A stretch of 64,000 bases of DNA from Microbacterium sp. SORGH_AS_0428 (GTDB lineage Bacteria > Actinomycetota > Actinomycetes > Actinomycetales > Microbacteriaceae). Positions 51,507-60,462 of this stretch are shown in pieces. A model generated the notes under the pieces. The model worked only from the letters and a program-made list of their open reading frames with translations, made no database searches and was not told the DNA's origin. The position numbers were made by a program, and so were the translations under genes. Every line of letters begins with the position of its first letter. Position 1 is the first letter of the stretch. Where the stretch lies: positions 1,984,001 to 2,048,000 of the forward strand of contig NZ_JAVIZT010000001.1 of assembly GCF_031453615.1 (NCBI RefSeq), in the 5' to 3' direction.

Positions 51507-52813
51507 TGTTGGAGGTCTCGCCCGACCGCATCGCGGCCGCCGCGCGGCGCGTGATGGCGAGGTGCGACGAGCTCGCGCGCGTCACGGCGACCCCGGGCCG
51601 CATCGAGCGGGTCTACCTCTCTCCCGAGCACGCGCGCGTCAACCGTCTCGCGGCGGAGTGGATGCGCGAGCTTGGCATGCGCACGCGACAGGATGCGGCG
51701 GGCAACCAGATCGGCCGACTCGATCGCGTCGTCGGCGACACACTCGATCCCGACGCGCCCGCGCTGATCATCGGCTCGCACCTGGACACCGTGCTGGACG
51801 CGGGACGCTTCGACGGGATCGTGGGCGTGCTGATGGGGCTCGAGATCGCACGGCTCCTGCGGACGCCGGTCGGCGACGGGCGCTTCGGCGTCGCGCTCCC
51901 GTTCGCGCTGGAGGTCGTCGCGTTCTCGGACGAGGAGGGCACGCGGTTCGGCAAGGCCCTGCTCGGCTCCTCGGCGGTCGCGGGACTGTGGGACGAGGAC
52001 TGGTGGGCGCTGACGGATGCCGAAGGCACAAGCCTGCGGCAGGCGTTCCTCGAGTTCGGGCTCGACCCGGCGCGCATCGGCGAGGCCGCCCGACGACCCG
52101 ACGAACTCGTCGGGTATCTCGAAGCGCACATCGAGCAGGGGCCGGAACTCGACCGGCGCGGTGAGCCGCTCGCGGTCGTCTCCTCGATCGCCTCCGCACG
52201 CCGCTTCCAGCTCGTCGTCGAGGGGGAGGCCCGCCACGCCGGCGGCACGCCGTACGACATGCGCCGCGACGCGCTGCTGGGTGCGAGCGAGGCGGCGCTC
52301 GCGGTCGAGCGCATCTGCCGCGACGAGCACCACATCATCGGCACCGTGGGCCAGCTCGAGGCGTACCCGGGTGCGGTCAACGTCGTGCCCGGTGAAGCGC
52401 GCTTCTCCCTCGACCTCCGCGGCGAGTTCGACGAGACCCGCGACCACGTGTGGGACGAGCTCTCCCGCGAGCTCGACGCGATCATGGGTCGCCGCGGGCT
52501 GCGCTGGAGCTCACGCGAAGTGCACAGCGCCGCCGCCGTCATGTGCGCGCCGTTGCTGCAGGACGTCGTGCGCGAGGGCATCGGCGCCGCGGACGCGCCG
52601 GGCGGCGAAGACCCCGCCGTGATCTTCAGCCGCGCCGGCCACGACGCGATGTCGATCGGGGCGATCACCGACGTCGGGATGCTGTTCCTGCGCAACCCCG
52701 ACGGCATCAGCCACCATCCGGGCGAGTCGGTGTCGGCGCCGGATGTGGCTCTCGGCATCCGTGCCCTCGCCGAGTCGGTGCTGGCGCTCGCCGCCGACGT
52801 CCGCGTGCGCTGA
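51503..52813 (+). CDS. Allantoate amidohydrolase (M20 family)
   Basis: 436 aa. It splits allantoate, releasing ammonia and CO2 and giving ureidoglycine. Metal-binding residues: GSHLDTVLDAG (His, Asp), FSDEEGTRFG (Glu pair), EAHIEQGPEL (His) and HHPGE near the C-terminus; the dimerisation domain carries the substrate-binding HAGGTPYDMRRDAL. N-carbamoyl-amino acid hydrolases share these motifs, but the operon fixes the role. ATG 51503 overlaps the pucG stop. It is the last gene of the operon and is followed by a type B repeat. Confidence 0.9.
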   Translation: MMLEVSPDRIAAAARRVMARCDELARVTATPGRIERVYLSPEHARVNRLAAEWMRELGMRTRQDAAGNQIGRLDRVVGDTLDPDAPALIIGSHLDTVLDAGRFDGIVGVLMGLEIARLLRTPVGDGRFGVALPFALEVVAFSDEEGTRFGKALLGSSAVAGLWDEDWWALTDAEGTSLRQAFLEFGLDPARIGEAARRPDELVGYLEAHIEQGPELDRRGEPLAVVSSIASARRFQLVVEGEARHAGGTPYDMRRDALLGASEAALAVERICRDEHHIIGTVGQLEAYPGAVNVVPGEARFSLDLRGEFDETRDHVWDELSRELDAIMGRRGLRWSSREVHSAAAVMCAPLLQDVVREGIGAADAPGGEDPAVIFSRAGHDAMSIGAITDVGMLFLRNPDGISHHPGESVSAPDVALGIRALAESVLALAADVRVR

Positions 52814-52853
52814 CGGCGGCGTGGGGGGCTGCGGCACTGCCGCGCCCGCATCC

Positions 52854-52979
52854 GCGACACTTTTCCGCATCCGTGGTGGCTGTCCCGCCCGCGTCCGCCA
52901 CACTTTTCCGCATCCGCGACAGTCTTCGACAGGTGCATCTGCGCATTTGTGTCGCACCTGCGCACCTGCGTCGCAGTTC
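52854..52979. repeat. Compound hairpin repeat, copy B3
   Basis: GCGACACTTTTCCGCA (52854-52869) can pair with TGCGCATTTGTGTCGC (52940-52955). A second left arm CCACACTTTTCCGCATCC follows at about 52898, so this copy seems to contain a partial duplication. It occupies the 250-nt convergent gap between the allantoate amidohydrolase and the XRE-cupin gene. Confidence 0.68.
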
Positions 52980-53063
52980 GAAACGGAAGCTCGCCGGGCA
53001 GTTCGGCACGAGACCGCGCCGGGAGCGTCGCAGGGGCCTGCGCCGAGGCGCCGGGCCGGGGGA

Positions 53064-53648
53064 TCAGCGGGGGCGCGGAACGCTCGTGACGAAGAGGGCG
53101 ACGACGCGCTCCTCGCCGACGAGACGCCAGCGGTCGCGGGCGCCCGCGGGGAAGCGGATGAAGTCGCCCGGCTCGAGCGCGTAGGTGCCGGCGCCGAGCA
53201 CGTCCACCTCGAGGCGCCCTGAGACCAGATACAGGCCGCTCTCGCCCGGCGACTCGAACCACTCGGCGATGTACTCGTCGGGGCCGAACGCGTACTCGAC
53301 GACCTCGAGGGCCGAGCTCTCGCGCAGTAGCAGCGCGCGTCCGAGTGCGGCATCGTCACGCTCGGCGACGGGGATGCGGCGTCCCTGGCCGGCGCGGACG
53401 ACGTCGACCTCGTCGACGCCCACAGCCGGCAGCAGGTCGCCGGGTCGCACCCCGAGCGCGCGGGCGAGGCGGTAGACGGACGCCATCGACGGCGCGCTCG
53501 CGCCGCGTTCGATCTGGCTCAGGAACGGCTGGCTCATCCCCGCCGCGGCGGCCAGCTCGCGCGTCGAGAGTCCGGCCGCATCCCGGAGTCGCCGGATCTC
53601 GGCGCCGACGACCGAGCCGAGGTCGGCATCGAGGGAGGGATCGCTCAA
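53064..53648 (-). CDS. XRE-cupin transcriptional regulator
   Basis: 194 aa. HTH at about residues 10-65 (IRRLRDAAGLSTRELAAAAGMSQPFLSQIERG) and a small cupin barrel at about 110-185 (DEYIAEWFESPGESGLYLVSGRLEVD...GDFIRFPAGARDRW). Such regulators sense small metabolites in the cupin. TTG 53648 is the likely start, with GGAG six nt upstream. It is divergent from the deaminase-like gene at 53762 and shares its regulatory region with a GlnR-like box. A second regulator of the same kind lies at 63294. Confidence 0.9.
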   Translation of the reverse strand: MSDPSLDADLGSVVGAEIRRLRDAAGLSTRELAAAAGMSQPFLSQIERGASAPSMASVYRLARALGVRPGDLLPAVGVDEVDVVRAGQGRRIPVAERDDAALGRALLLRESSALEVVEYAFGPDEYIAEWFESPGESGLYLVSGRLEVDVLGAGTYALEPGDFIRFPAGARDRWRLVGEERVVALFVTSVPRPR

Positions 53649-53664
53649 TTTACGCTCCGGAAAC
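53649..53664. promoter_or_regulatory. GlnR-like box between the XRE-cupin gene and the deaminase operon
   Basis: TTTAC-GCTCCG-GAAAC differs from gTnAC-n6-GaAAC only in its first base. It lies immediately before the XRE-cupin start and 98 nt before the deaminase-like gene. Confidence 0.45.
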
Positions 53665-53761
53665 GTCTGCCGAATGCTCTCGTCATCGCATCCATCGATT
53701 ATGAATGCTGTCAGTTATCACCGAGGATGTCTCCCTCAGTTTAGAAGAGCACGGAGAGCCC

Positions 53762-54814
53762 ATGAGCGCATCGGCCGAGATCGAGCGGATCGTACGGGGC
53801 CTGCCCAAGGTCAGCCTGCACTGCCATCTCATCGGCTCGGTGCAGGCGACGACGCTCGTGGAACTGGCGGCCAAGCACGGCGTCGCGCTCGACGGCGGAC
53901 GCACCGCCGAGAACCTCTTCGACCACGCCAGCTACGAGGACCTCGACGAGTTCCTGCGCGTGCTGGATGTGGCGGGCTCCGTCATCCGCGACGTCGACGA
54001 CTTCCATCGCGTCACCTACGAGTCGCTGACCGCGGGAGGCGCCGCACACAACGTGCTCTACCGCGAGATCTTCCTCAGCCCCCCCGGCCATCCCGGCATC
54101 GGGTACCGCACGATCATCGACGGCGTCCGGGCCGGGATGCGCGACGCCGAGACCGACACCGGCATCCGCAGCAACCTCATCGTCGGCCTCAACCGCAACG
54201 ACACTCCGGGCGCCGCCACCGAACTTGTCGAGACGATGATCGCGAACCCCTACGACGAGGTCATCGGGATCGGGCTCGACTACTCCGAGATGATCGGACC
54301 GCCTGAGAAGTTCTGGAAGGCCTTCCGGCTCGCCGGCGAGGCCGGTCTGCAGCGCACCGCGCACTCCGAATCGGGGCCGCCGCACAACATCGAGACCATC
54401 CTCGACCTGCTCGGGTGCAGCCGCGTCGACCACGGCTACCACGTCGTCGACGACCCCGACATCACACGCCGGTGCGTCGAGGAGCGCATCCCGTTCACCT
54501 GCACCCCCGTCTCCAGCGACATCGGCCGCTACTCCGGCAGCGGCGACGGCAGCCACCTCCGCATCAAGCAGATGGTGGATGCGGGGCTGCTCGTGACCAT
54601 CGACTCCGACGACCCGCCGATGTTCGGCACCGACCCCACCCACGACTACCGCGCGCTCGCCCACGCGCTCGGGTACGGCCTCGACACCCTCGCCTCCTTC
54701 ACCGCCAACGCGATCGAGGCGAGCTGGCTCGATGCGGACAGCAAGCGCGACCTGCAGCAGCGCGCCGACCGCATGGTCGCCGACCTCGCCGCGCCGCTCG
54801 TGAAGACCCCCTGA
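53762..54814 (+). CDS. Adenosine deaminase-like protein with altered active site
   Basis: 350 aa, metal-dependent deaminase barrel. His20 and His22 (LHCH), His201, His224 (RVDHG) and the DD pair 283-284 (DSDDPP) are kept, but the canonical HAGE motif reads HSES, so the catalytic Glu is one residue earlier (Glu203) or absent. Substrate therefore uncertain: a purine nucleoside, a base or a modified purine. ATG 53762 follows GGAGAG. The next gene, 27 nt downstream, is a substrate-binding lipoprotein. Two more paralogues lie at 62250 and 63911. Confidence 0.82.
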   Translation: MSASAEIERIVRGLPKVSLHCHLIGSVQATTLVELAAKHGVALDGGRTAENLFDHASYEDLDEFLRVLDVAGSVIRDVDDFHRVTYESLTAGGAAHNVLYREIFLSPPGHPGIGYRTIIDGVRAGMRDAETDTGIRSNLIVGLNRNDTPGAATELVETMIANPYDEVIGIGLDYSEMIGPPEKFWKAFRLAGEAGLQRTAHSESGPPHNIETILDLLGCSRVDHGYHVVDDPDITRRCVEERIPFTCTPVSSDIGRYSGSGDGSHLRIKQMVDAGLLVTIDSDDPPMFGTDPTHDYRALAHALGYGLDTLASFTANAIEASWLDADSKRDLQQRADRMVADLAAPLVKTP

Positions 54815-54841
54815 CCCACCCATCCACCACCAGGAGCCCCC

Positions 54842-55906
54842 ATGTCACGCAGCCACCGATCCCGCCTGGGAGTCGCCCTCGCCGGGCTCGTCGTCTCGGC
54901 CGCCGCCCTCACCGCCTGCGCCGGCGGGTCGGGTGAGCCGGCCGCATCCGGATCGTCCGACGGAGCCGGTCTCGGCGACGTCACCCTTCAGCTCAGCTGG
55001 ATCCTCAACGAGGAGTTCGCCGGCGAGTACTTCGCCGACTCGAAGGGCTATTACGAGGAAGCGGGCCTCGGAAAGGTGCAGCTGATCCCCGGCCCCTCGA
55101 CCGGTGTCGCGGAGCTGCTCAGCGGCACGACCGACATCGCGATCAACGACGCCGTGTCGGCCGGCACCGCGGTGGCCACCGAGGGTGCGCCCATCAAGAT
55201 CATCGGCGCGACGCTGCAGAAGAACCCCTTCACCATCCTGTCGCTGGCCGACGGCGGCAACATCACGAAGCCTTCGGACATGATCGGCAAGCGCATCGGC
55301 GTACAGGACTCCAACCGCGCGCTCTTCTCGGCGCTGCTCGCCGCGAACGACATCGACCCCTCCCAGGTCGACATCGTCCCCGTGCAGTACGACCCGGCGC
55401 CACTGACCAACGGCGAGGTCGACGGCTTCACGGCCTACCTCACGAACGAGGCGATCACGGTCGAGATGGCGGGATTCAAGACCGCCAACCTGCCGCTCGC
55501 CGAGAACGGCCTGCCCTTCGTCGCCGAGACGTTCTCGGTGACCGACGACACCCTCAAGAACCGGCGCGACATGCTGAAGGCGTTCCTCGTGGCCGAGATC
55601 CGGGGGTGGACCGACGCTCTCGCCGACCCCGACGAGGGCGCGCGTCTCGCGAAGGACGTCTACGGTGCCGACCTGAACCTCGATCCCGCCAAGACGATCG
55701 CCGGCCTGCTGGCCACCAACGCGCTCATCACCACGGACGAGACCGCCCAGAACGGCCTGTTCACCATCTCCGACGCCCTGCAGAAGCAGACGATCGCCAG
55801 CCTCGCCGGTGCCGGCATCACGCTGGAGGCGTCCGACCTGTTCGACATGAGCCTGCTCGACGAGGTCTACCAGGAGAACCCTGACCTCATCGCGTACGCC
55901 GGCTGA
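54842..55906 (+). CDS. NMT1/THI5-like ABC substrate-binding lipoprotein
   Basis: 354 aa. Lipoprotein signal with lipobox LTAC at about residue 23, then an NMT1/SsuA-type periplasmic fold: [52 protein letters not shown] and [18 protein letters not shown]. Pyrimidine-, purine-precursor- and sulfonate-binding proteins share this fold. It is very similar to the protein at 58470-59546. No permease follows directly, so it probably shares the transporter at 59635-62202. ATG 54842 has AGGAG upstream. Confidence 0.9.
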   Translation: MSRSHRSRLGVALAGLVVSAAALTACAGGSGEPAASGSSDGAGLGDVTLQLSWILNEEFAGEYFADSKGYYEEAGLGKVQLIPGPSTGVAELLSGTTDIAINDAVSAGTAVATEGAPIKIIGATLQKNPFTILSLADGGNITKPSDMIGKRIGVQDSNRALFSALLAANDIDPSQVDIVPVQYDPAPLTNGEVDGFTAYLTNEAITVEMAGFKTANLPLAENGLPFVAETFSVTDDTLKNRRDMLKAFLVAEIRGWTDALADPDEGARLAKDVYGADLNLDPAKTIAGLLATNALITTDETAQNGLFTISDALQKQTIASLAGAGITLEASDLFDMSLLDEVYQENPDLIAYAG

Positions 55907-56015
55907 GCCATCCATGGCGCCGCCCCGCATCCCGCGTCGGATGCGGGGCGGCGCCGTGTGTGGGGTGCCATGGGGTGTGCCGTGTGCCGTCCCATCCGTC
56001 ACCGCGTGCTCAAGG

Positions 56016-56099
56016 GCGACACATTTCCGCATCCGCCACAGTGATCGACTGGCGCATCTGCGCAGAAGTGGCGCATCTGCGCAGATGCGACGCAACTCG
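56016..56099. repeat. Compound hairpin repeat, copy B4
   Basis: GCGACACATTTCCGCATCCG and the CCACAGTGATCGACTGGCGC core are followed by two GCGCATCTGCGCAGA units and CGCAACTCG. It lies in the 329-nt gap between the lipoprotein gene and the amidohydrolase gene. Confidence 0.68.
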
Positions 56100-56160
56100 G
56101 ACACCGGCAGCGCGCCTCGGGCACGGGCATCGGGCACGGTATCGGCCACGCGCCTCGGGC

Positions 56161-56192
56161 GCCACGCGCGCGAAACATCCCAGTGTTAGCGT
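56161..56192 (+). promoter_or_regulatory. Promoter with GlnR-like box before the amidohydrolase gene
   Basis: GCCAC-GCGCGC-GAAAC (56161-56176) matches gTnAC-n6-GaAAC except for C in place of T. TAGCGT (56187-56192) stands at the same distance from GCGAAAC as in the allantoinase promoter. A leader of about 37 nt precedes ATG 56236. Confidence 0.5.
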
Positions 56193-56235
56193 CACCAACA
56201 TCCGTGTCGTCCGCCCCGAACCGAACTGGAGCCCC

Positions 56236-57606
56236 ATGAGCCTGCTGATCACGCACGCCCGCCTCATCACCGTGCCCGCCGGCACCGAGGACGCCGGATA
56301 CATCGAGGACGGGTGGATGCTCGTCGAGGACGGGCGCATCGCCGCCCTCGGGTCGGGTGTCCCCACGGTCACCGCCGACGAGGTTCTCGACGTCGACGGC
56401 GCGTTCGTCGCCCCCGGGTTCGTGTCGAGCCACTCGCACCTGTTCACGAGCGGACTGCGCGGACTCGGAGTGGGCGAGACGCTCTACGGTTGGTGCGACT
56501 CGATGCTCGGCATGACCTCCGCGGCGACGCCGGAGGACATCTACTGGTCGACCCTGCACGGCGCCCTCGACTTCCTCGGAAACGGCGTCACCACCGCCTA
56601 CAACTTCACCGACCCGCTGCAGGCGTGGGAATCGATGGTCGACGGCAAGCGCGTCGGCAATGCCGCGATGCGCGGGCTCGAGTACCACACGCGCCAGGCC
56701 GACGGCTGCCTCGACGCCGGCATCCGCTTCGTCGACGCGATCGGCATGGACGCGACCGTCGGCAGCGACGACGAGATCTTCGACCGGTTCGCGGCGGAGG
56801 TCGCGCACTCCCGCGCGATGGACCCGTCGTTCGCGCTGGGCGCGTCGATCATGGGTCAGGTGCAGTGGTCGCCGCGGCCGGATGCGGCCGAGGTCGAGGT
56901 GGAGGCGATGCGCCGCTTCGGGGTGACCAACCAGGCCCACTTCCTCGAATCCCCCGAGGCCGTGCCGCTGCAGCAGTCGAAGTTCGCCATGTACCGGGAT
57001 GCGGGAGCGCTCGGCCCGGGCATGATGTTCGGGCACTTCATCCAGACCACGCCCGAGATCATCGAGCAGACCGCCGCCGGCGGTGCTTCTATGTCGTGGC
57101 AGCCCGCATCCAACGGTCGCCTGGCCTCCGGTGTCGCTCTCGTGCCGGAGATGCTGGCGATGGGGATGAAGGTCGGGATGGGACTCGACGACCAGGCCTG
57201 CACGGACGTCTCCGACCCGTGGCAGAACATGCGTGCGGGCATCTTCATGCAGCGCGCCCGCACGAAGGACCCGCTGTCGATGATGCCGGAGCGCGTCCTG
57301 CGCCTGCACACCCTGGGGGGAGCTGCGATCCTGGGCGTCGACGACCGCGTGGGCAGCCTCGAGGTCGGCAAGTTCGCCGACTTCGTCGTGGTCGACCCCC
57401 GCAAGCCCGACGTCGGGCCGCTCTGGCACCCCGTGCGCAGCTACGTGCTGTCGATGACGCCCCGCAACCTCAAGCGGGTCTATGTGGGCGGCCGTCTCGT
57501 CAGCGAGGAGGGCGTCTCGACAAACCCGCTCGCGCCGGAGGCGACCATCCGCGTGCACGAGGATCTTCCTCGCGTGGCCGAGCGCCTGGGTCGCCACCCC
57601 GCCTGA
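56236..57606 (+). CDS. Amidohydrolase of the guanine deaminase/chlorohydrolase type
   Basis: 456 aa. Subtype III amidohydrolase: SHSHLFTSGLRG (metal His pair), HTRQADG, QAHFLESPE, GHFIQTTPE, and MGLDDQACTD with the final metal Asp, followed by AAILGVDDRVGSLEVGKFADFVVVD. It belongs with guanine deaminase, 8-oxoguanine deaminase and TrzN/AtzB-type enzymes; in this locus purine base deamination is likely, but the exact base is open. ATG 56236 follows GGAG. A perfect bidirectional terminator lies after it. Confidence 0.85.
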   Translation: MSLLITHARLITVPAGTEDAGYIEDGWMLVEDGRIAALGSGVPTVTADEVLDVDGAFVAPGFVSSHSHLFTSGLRGLGVGETLYGWCDSMLGMTSAATPEDIYWSTLHGALDFLGNGVTTAYNFTDPLQAWESMVDGKRVGNAAMRGLEYHTRQADGCLDAGIRFVDAIGMDATVGSDDEIFDRFAAEVAHSRAMDPSFALGASIMGQVQWSPRPDAAEVEVEAMRRFGVTNQAHFLESPEAVPLQQSKFAMYRDAGALGPGMMFGHFIQTTPEIIEQTAAGGASMSWQPASNGRLASGVALVPEMLAMGMKVGMGLDDQACTDVSDPWQNMRAGIFMQRARTKDPLSMMPERVLRLHTLGGAAILGVDDRVGSLEVGKFADFVVVDPRKPDVGPLWHPVRSYVLSMTPRNLKRVYVGGRLVSEEGVSTNPLAPEATIRVHEDLPRVAERLGRHPA

Positions 57607-57618
57607 CGCCGCGAACGA

Positions 57619-57650
57619 CGAAGGGGGCCGGGATGACCCGGCCCCCTTCG
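57619..57650. terminator. Bidirectional terminator
   Basis: A perfect 14-bp stem, CGAAGGGGGCCGGG and its complement around ATGA, lies between the convergent amidohydrolase and lipoprotein genes, 12 nt from each stop codon. Confidence 0.8.
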
Positions 57651-57661
57651 TGTGCGATGGG

Positions 57662-58162
57662 TCAGCGCGCGGCGCCGGCGAGCGTGCCGGTGACCTGCCC
57701 GGCCGTGTCGTAGATGATGCAGGAGACCAGACGGTCGTTGCCCTCGTCCCAGCTCTGCTGGGTCGGGACGAAGTAGGAGAACTCCAGGGTCGACTCCTCG
57801 TAGGCGATGCCGGCGAAGTTCGCGAACTCGGGGTAGCAGCCTTCGTCGGCGGCGGAGTAGACGCCGTCCTTGCCGGGGAACTCGCCGTCGGGGAGCGAGA
57901 ACTCGTAGTAGACCTCGTTGTCGTGCGGCTCGCTGCAGGGCACGACCGGGACGTCGGTGACCTCTTCGCCGGACTGGTCGTTGAGGCAGTCGCCCACCGA
58001 GAGGGTGAAGACGTCGGCCTTGCCGGCGTCGGTCACCTCGCCCGTGTCGGAATCGCGCACCGCCTCGGGGCCGCCTCCGAGGTCGCTGATCTGGAAACAG
58101 CCGCCGAGGAACAGGGCGGCCCCCATGACGGCGGTGGCGGCAAGGAGTCGGGAGGTACGCAT
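57662..58162 (-). CDS. Septum-formation-domain lipoprotein
   Basis: 166 aa. Lipoprotein signal with GGC at residue 22. The mature part has FTLSVGDCLND, VPVVPCSEPHDNEVYYEFSLPDG and DEGCYPEFANF, the pattern of the actinobacterial septum_form domain with paired Cys. The role is unclear, perhaps at the cell surface during division. It does not belong to the purine pathway by content and is convergent with the amidohydrolase gene. Confidence 0.8.
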   Translation of the reverse strand: MRTSRLLAATAVMGAALFLGGCFQISDLGGGPEAVRDSDTGEVTDAGKADVFTLSVGDCLNDQSGEEVTDVPVVPCSEPHDNEVYYEFSLPDGEFPGKDGVYSAADEGCYPEFANFAGIAYEESTLEFSYFVPTQQSWDEGNDRLVSCIIYDTAGQVTGTLAGAAR

Positions 58163-58309
58163 GGGGCACTCGCTTTCGGGCGCGCTCGGACGGCTGTGCC
58201 GCCGGAGGAGGCTGAAGGGGACGTGTTCGCTGTGGTGAACGGCCGCCAGGCTATCGGTCCGCGCGATCGCGCATGAGCCTCTTGACGCCGACCTGTGGAT
58301 AGGTCAGGT

Positions 58310-58364
58310 GTAACGGTGCGGAAACACGACCGCCAGTGTTCGTGAAATCTACATCGCTTAGCGT
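58310..58364 (+). promoter_or_regulatory. Promoter of the ABC operon with GlnR-like boxes
   Basis: GTAAC-GGTGCG-GAAAC (58310-58325) is an exact gTnAC-n6-GaAAC match. A weaker second pair GCCAG-n7-GAAAT (58332-58348) follows. TAGCGT (58359-58364) is the -10 box. The leader to ATG 58470 is about 100 nt. The rest of 58163-58309 shows nothing further. Confidence 0.6.
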
Positions 58365-58469
58365 CGGACTCGTCACGCAGACCGCTGCCGCCGGGATGAA
58401 CCCGAGCACGGGAGGCGCCGGCATCCCAACCACCCGAAGTGCACCACCCGACAAACCGGGAGACAGCTT

Positions 58470-59546
58470 ATGTCCCGCTTCACCGCACGCCGCTCGCGCG
58501 TCGCCGTGTCCATCGCCGCCGTCGCTCTCTCGGCCCTCGCGCTCAGCGCGTGTGCCGGATCCAGCGACCCCGCCTCGTCGTCGTCCTCCGGCGGCGACGC
58601 CGCGGGCCTGGGCGACACCACGATCCAGCTCAGCTGGATCAAGAACGAGGAGTTCTGCGGCGAGTTCTTCGCCGACTCCAAGGGCTACTTCACCGACGCG
58701 GGCTTCAGCAGCGCCACGCTCGTGCCCGGACCCTCCACGAGCGCCACCGAGCTGATCGCCGGATCCGCCGACTTCGGTCTCAGCGACGCCGTCGCCATCG
58801 GCTCCGTCGTCGCGAGCGAGGGCGCGCCGCTGAAGATCATCGGCACGACCTACCAGAAGAACCCGTTCACGATCCTCTCGCTGAAGGACGGCGGCAACAT
58901 CGCCACGGTCGCCGACCTCAAGGGCAAGAAGATCGGTGTGCAGGACCCGAACACGTCGCTGTTCAACGCGTTCCTCGCCGCCAACGGTCTGACCACGTCC
59001 GACGTCACGGTCGTGCCGGTGCAGTACGACCCGGCGCCCCTCACGAACGGCGAGGTGGACGGCTTCGTGTCCTACCTGACCAACGAGGCGATCATCGTCG
59101 CGAACGAGGGTTACGAGACGGTCAACCTGCCCTTCGCCGACAACAACCTCGCGTTCCCGGCCGAGACCTTCGTCGCGACCGAGGACATGATCAAGAACAA
59201 CCCGGAGAAGGTCAAAGCGTTCCTGAAGGCCGAGATCCAGGGATGGACCGACGCGATCGCCGACCCGGCCGAGTGCGCGCGTCTCGCCTACGAGGACTAC
59301 GGCAAGGACCTCAACCTCGACCCGAAGAACTCCGAGGCCGGTGCCGCCGCCCAGCTGAGTGACCTCGTCGTCTCCGACGAGACCGCCGAGAACGGCCTGT
59401 TCACGATCTCCGACGACCTCAAGGACGCCACGATCAAGAGCCTCTCGGAGGCCGGCATCGACGTGACCGCCGACCAGCTGTTCGACACCTCGCTGCTCGA
59501 GGAGCTCTACAGCGAGAACCCCGACCTGGTCAAGTACGCAGGTTGA
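58470..59546 (+). CDS. NMT1/THI5-like ABC substrate-binding lipoprotein
   Basis: 358 aa. Lipobox LSAC near residue 27, then [52 protein letters not shown] and [18 protein letters not shown]; over half the residues agree by eye with the lipoprotein at 54842. It is the binding component for the ATPase and two permeases that follow, importing a purine or related nitrogen compound. ATG 58470 follows GGGAGACAGCTT. A strong hairpin separates it from the ATPase gene and may keep its transcript level higher. Confidence 0.92.
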   Translation: MSRFTARRSRVAVSIAAVALSALALSACAGSSDPASSSSSGGDAAGLGDTTIQLSWIKNEEFCGEFFADSKGYFTDAGFSSATLVPGPSTSATELIAGSADFGLSDAVAIGSVVASEGAPLKIIGTTYQKNPFTILSLKDGGNIATVADLKGKKIGVQDPNTSLFNAFLAANGLTTSDVTVVPVQYDPAPLTNGEVDGFVSYLTNEAIIVANEGYETVNLPFADNNLAFPAETFVATEDMIKNNPEKVKAFLKAEIQGWTDAIADPAECARLAYEDYGKDLNLDPKNSEAGAAAQLSDLVVSDETAENGLFTISDDLKDATIKSLSEAGIDVTADQLFDTSLLEELYSENPDLVKYAG

Positions 59547-59551
59547 CACCG

Positions 59552-59579
59552 CGAGGGCGCCCGTGCGCGGGCGCCCTCG
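59552..59579 (+). terminator. Hairpin between the binding protein and ATPase genes
   Basis: CGAGGGCGCCCG and CGGGCGCCCTCG form a perfect 12-bp stem around TGCG, six nt after the stop. No T tract. It is probably a partial terminator or 3' stabiliser inside the operon. Confidence 0.65.
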
Positions 59580-59634
59580 TACTCCCCTCCCCCCGTCGGT
59601 GACCCACCGACCCCGAGCGAAAGCAGCCATCGAC

Positions 59635-60462
59635 GTGACCCACACTGTCGTCGAGACCGGCGCGACCGATGCCGCGCTCGGCACCGGCCTCCAGATCACC
59701 GGCCTGAACAAGGTTTTCACCACCGGCCGCAAGTCGGTCGTCGCCCTTCAGGACACGAACCTCCACACGGACCAGGGCACGTTCCTGTCGCTGCTGGGAC
59801 CGTCGGGATGCGGGAAGTCGACCATCCTCCGCATCCTCGCGGGTCTCGAGCAGCCCACGAGCGGCACGACCCGTGTGGACGGCAAGAGTCCCCGGGAGAT
59901 GCGTCGCGAGAACAAGCTCGGTATCGCCTTCCAGGATTCCGCGCTGCTTCCGTGGCGCAGCGTCTACGCCAACATCCGTCTGCCGTTCGAGATCGCGGGC
60001 AAGAGCCCCGACAAGGCGTACATCGACGAGATGATCGCCCTGGTCGGGCTCCGCGGATTCGAGAAGGCGAAGCCGGCGCAGCTGTCGGGCGGGATGCGGC
60101 AGCGCGTGTCGATCGCGCGCTCGCTCATCATGCGCCCCGAGGTCCTGCTGTTCGACGAGCCCTTCGGCGCTCTCGATGACATGACCCGACAGAAGCTCAA
60201 CCTCGAACTGCTGCGGATCTGGACCGAGAAGCCGGCGACCACACTGCTGGTGACGCACGGCATCTCGGAGGCGATCTTCCTCTCGGACCAGGTCGCCGTG
60301 ATGAGCCCGCGTCCCGGGCGCATCAAGGAGGTCATGACGATCGACCTGCCGCGGCCCCGCCTGCCCGAGATGATGCGCAGCCCGGAGTTCCACTCTTACG
60401 TCGATCACGCCTCTGAGCTCCTGTTCGGAGCGGGAGGGGCCGCGACAGATGACGACCACTGA
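59635..60462 (+). CDS. ABC transporter ATP-binding protein (NitT/TauT type)
   Basis: 275 aa from GTG 59635. Walker [10 protein letters not shown] (55-63), Q-loop [12 protein letters not shown], signature LSGGMRQRV and Walker [14 protein letters not shown] are complete, with the DALLPW form typical of the nitrate/taurine/pyrimidine importer family. The frame begins at 59563 but that part covers the hairpin. The end overlaps the first permease by 14 nt. Confidence 0.92.
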   Translation: MTHTVVETGATDAALGTGLQITGLNKVFTTGRKSVVALQDTNLHTDQGTFLSLLGPSGCGKSTILRILAGLEQPTSGTTRVDGKSPREMRRENKLGIAFQDSALLPWRSVYANIRLPFEIAGKSPDKAYIDEMIALVGLRGFEKAKPAQLSGGMRQRVSIARSLIMRPEVLLFDEPFGALDDMTRQKLNLELLRIWTEKPATTLLVTHGISEAIFLSDQVAVMSPRPGRIKEVMTIDLPRPRLPEMMRSPEFHSYVDHASELLFGAGGAATDDDH

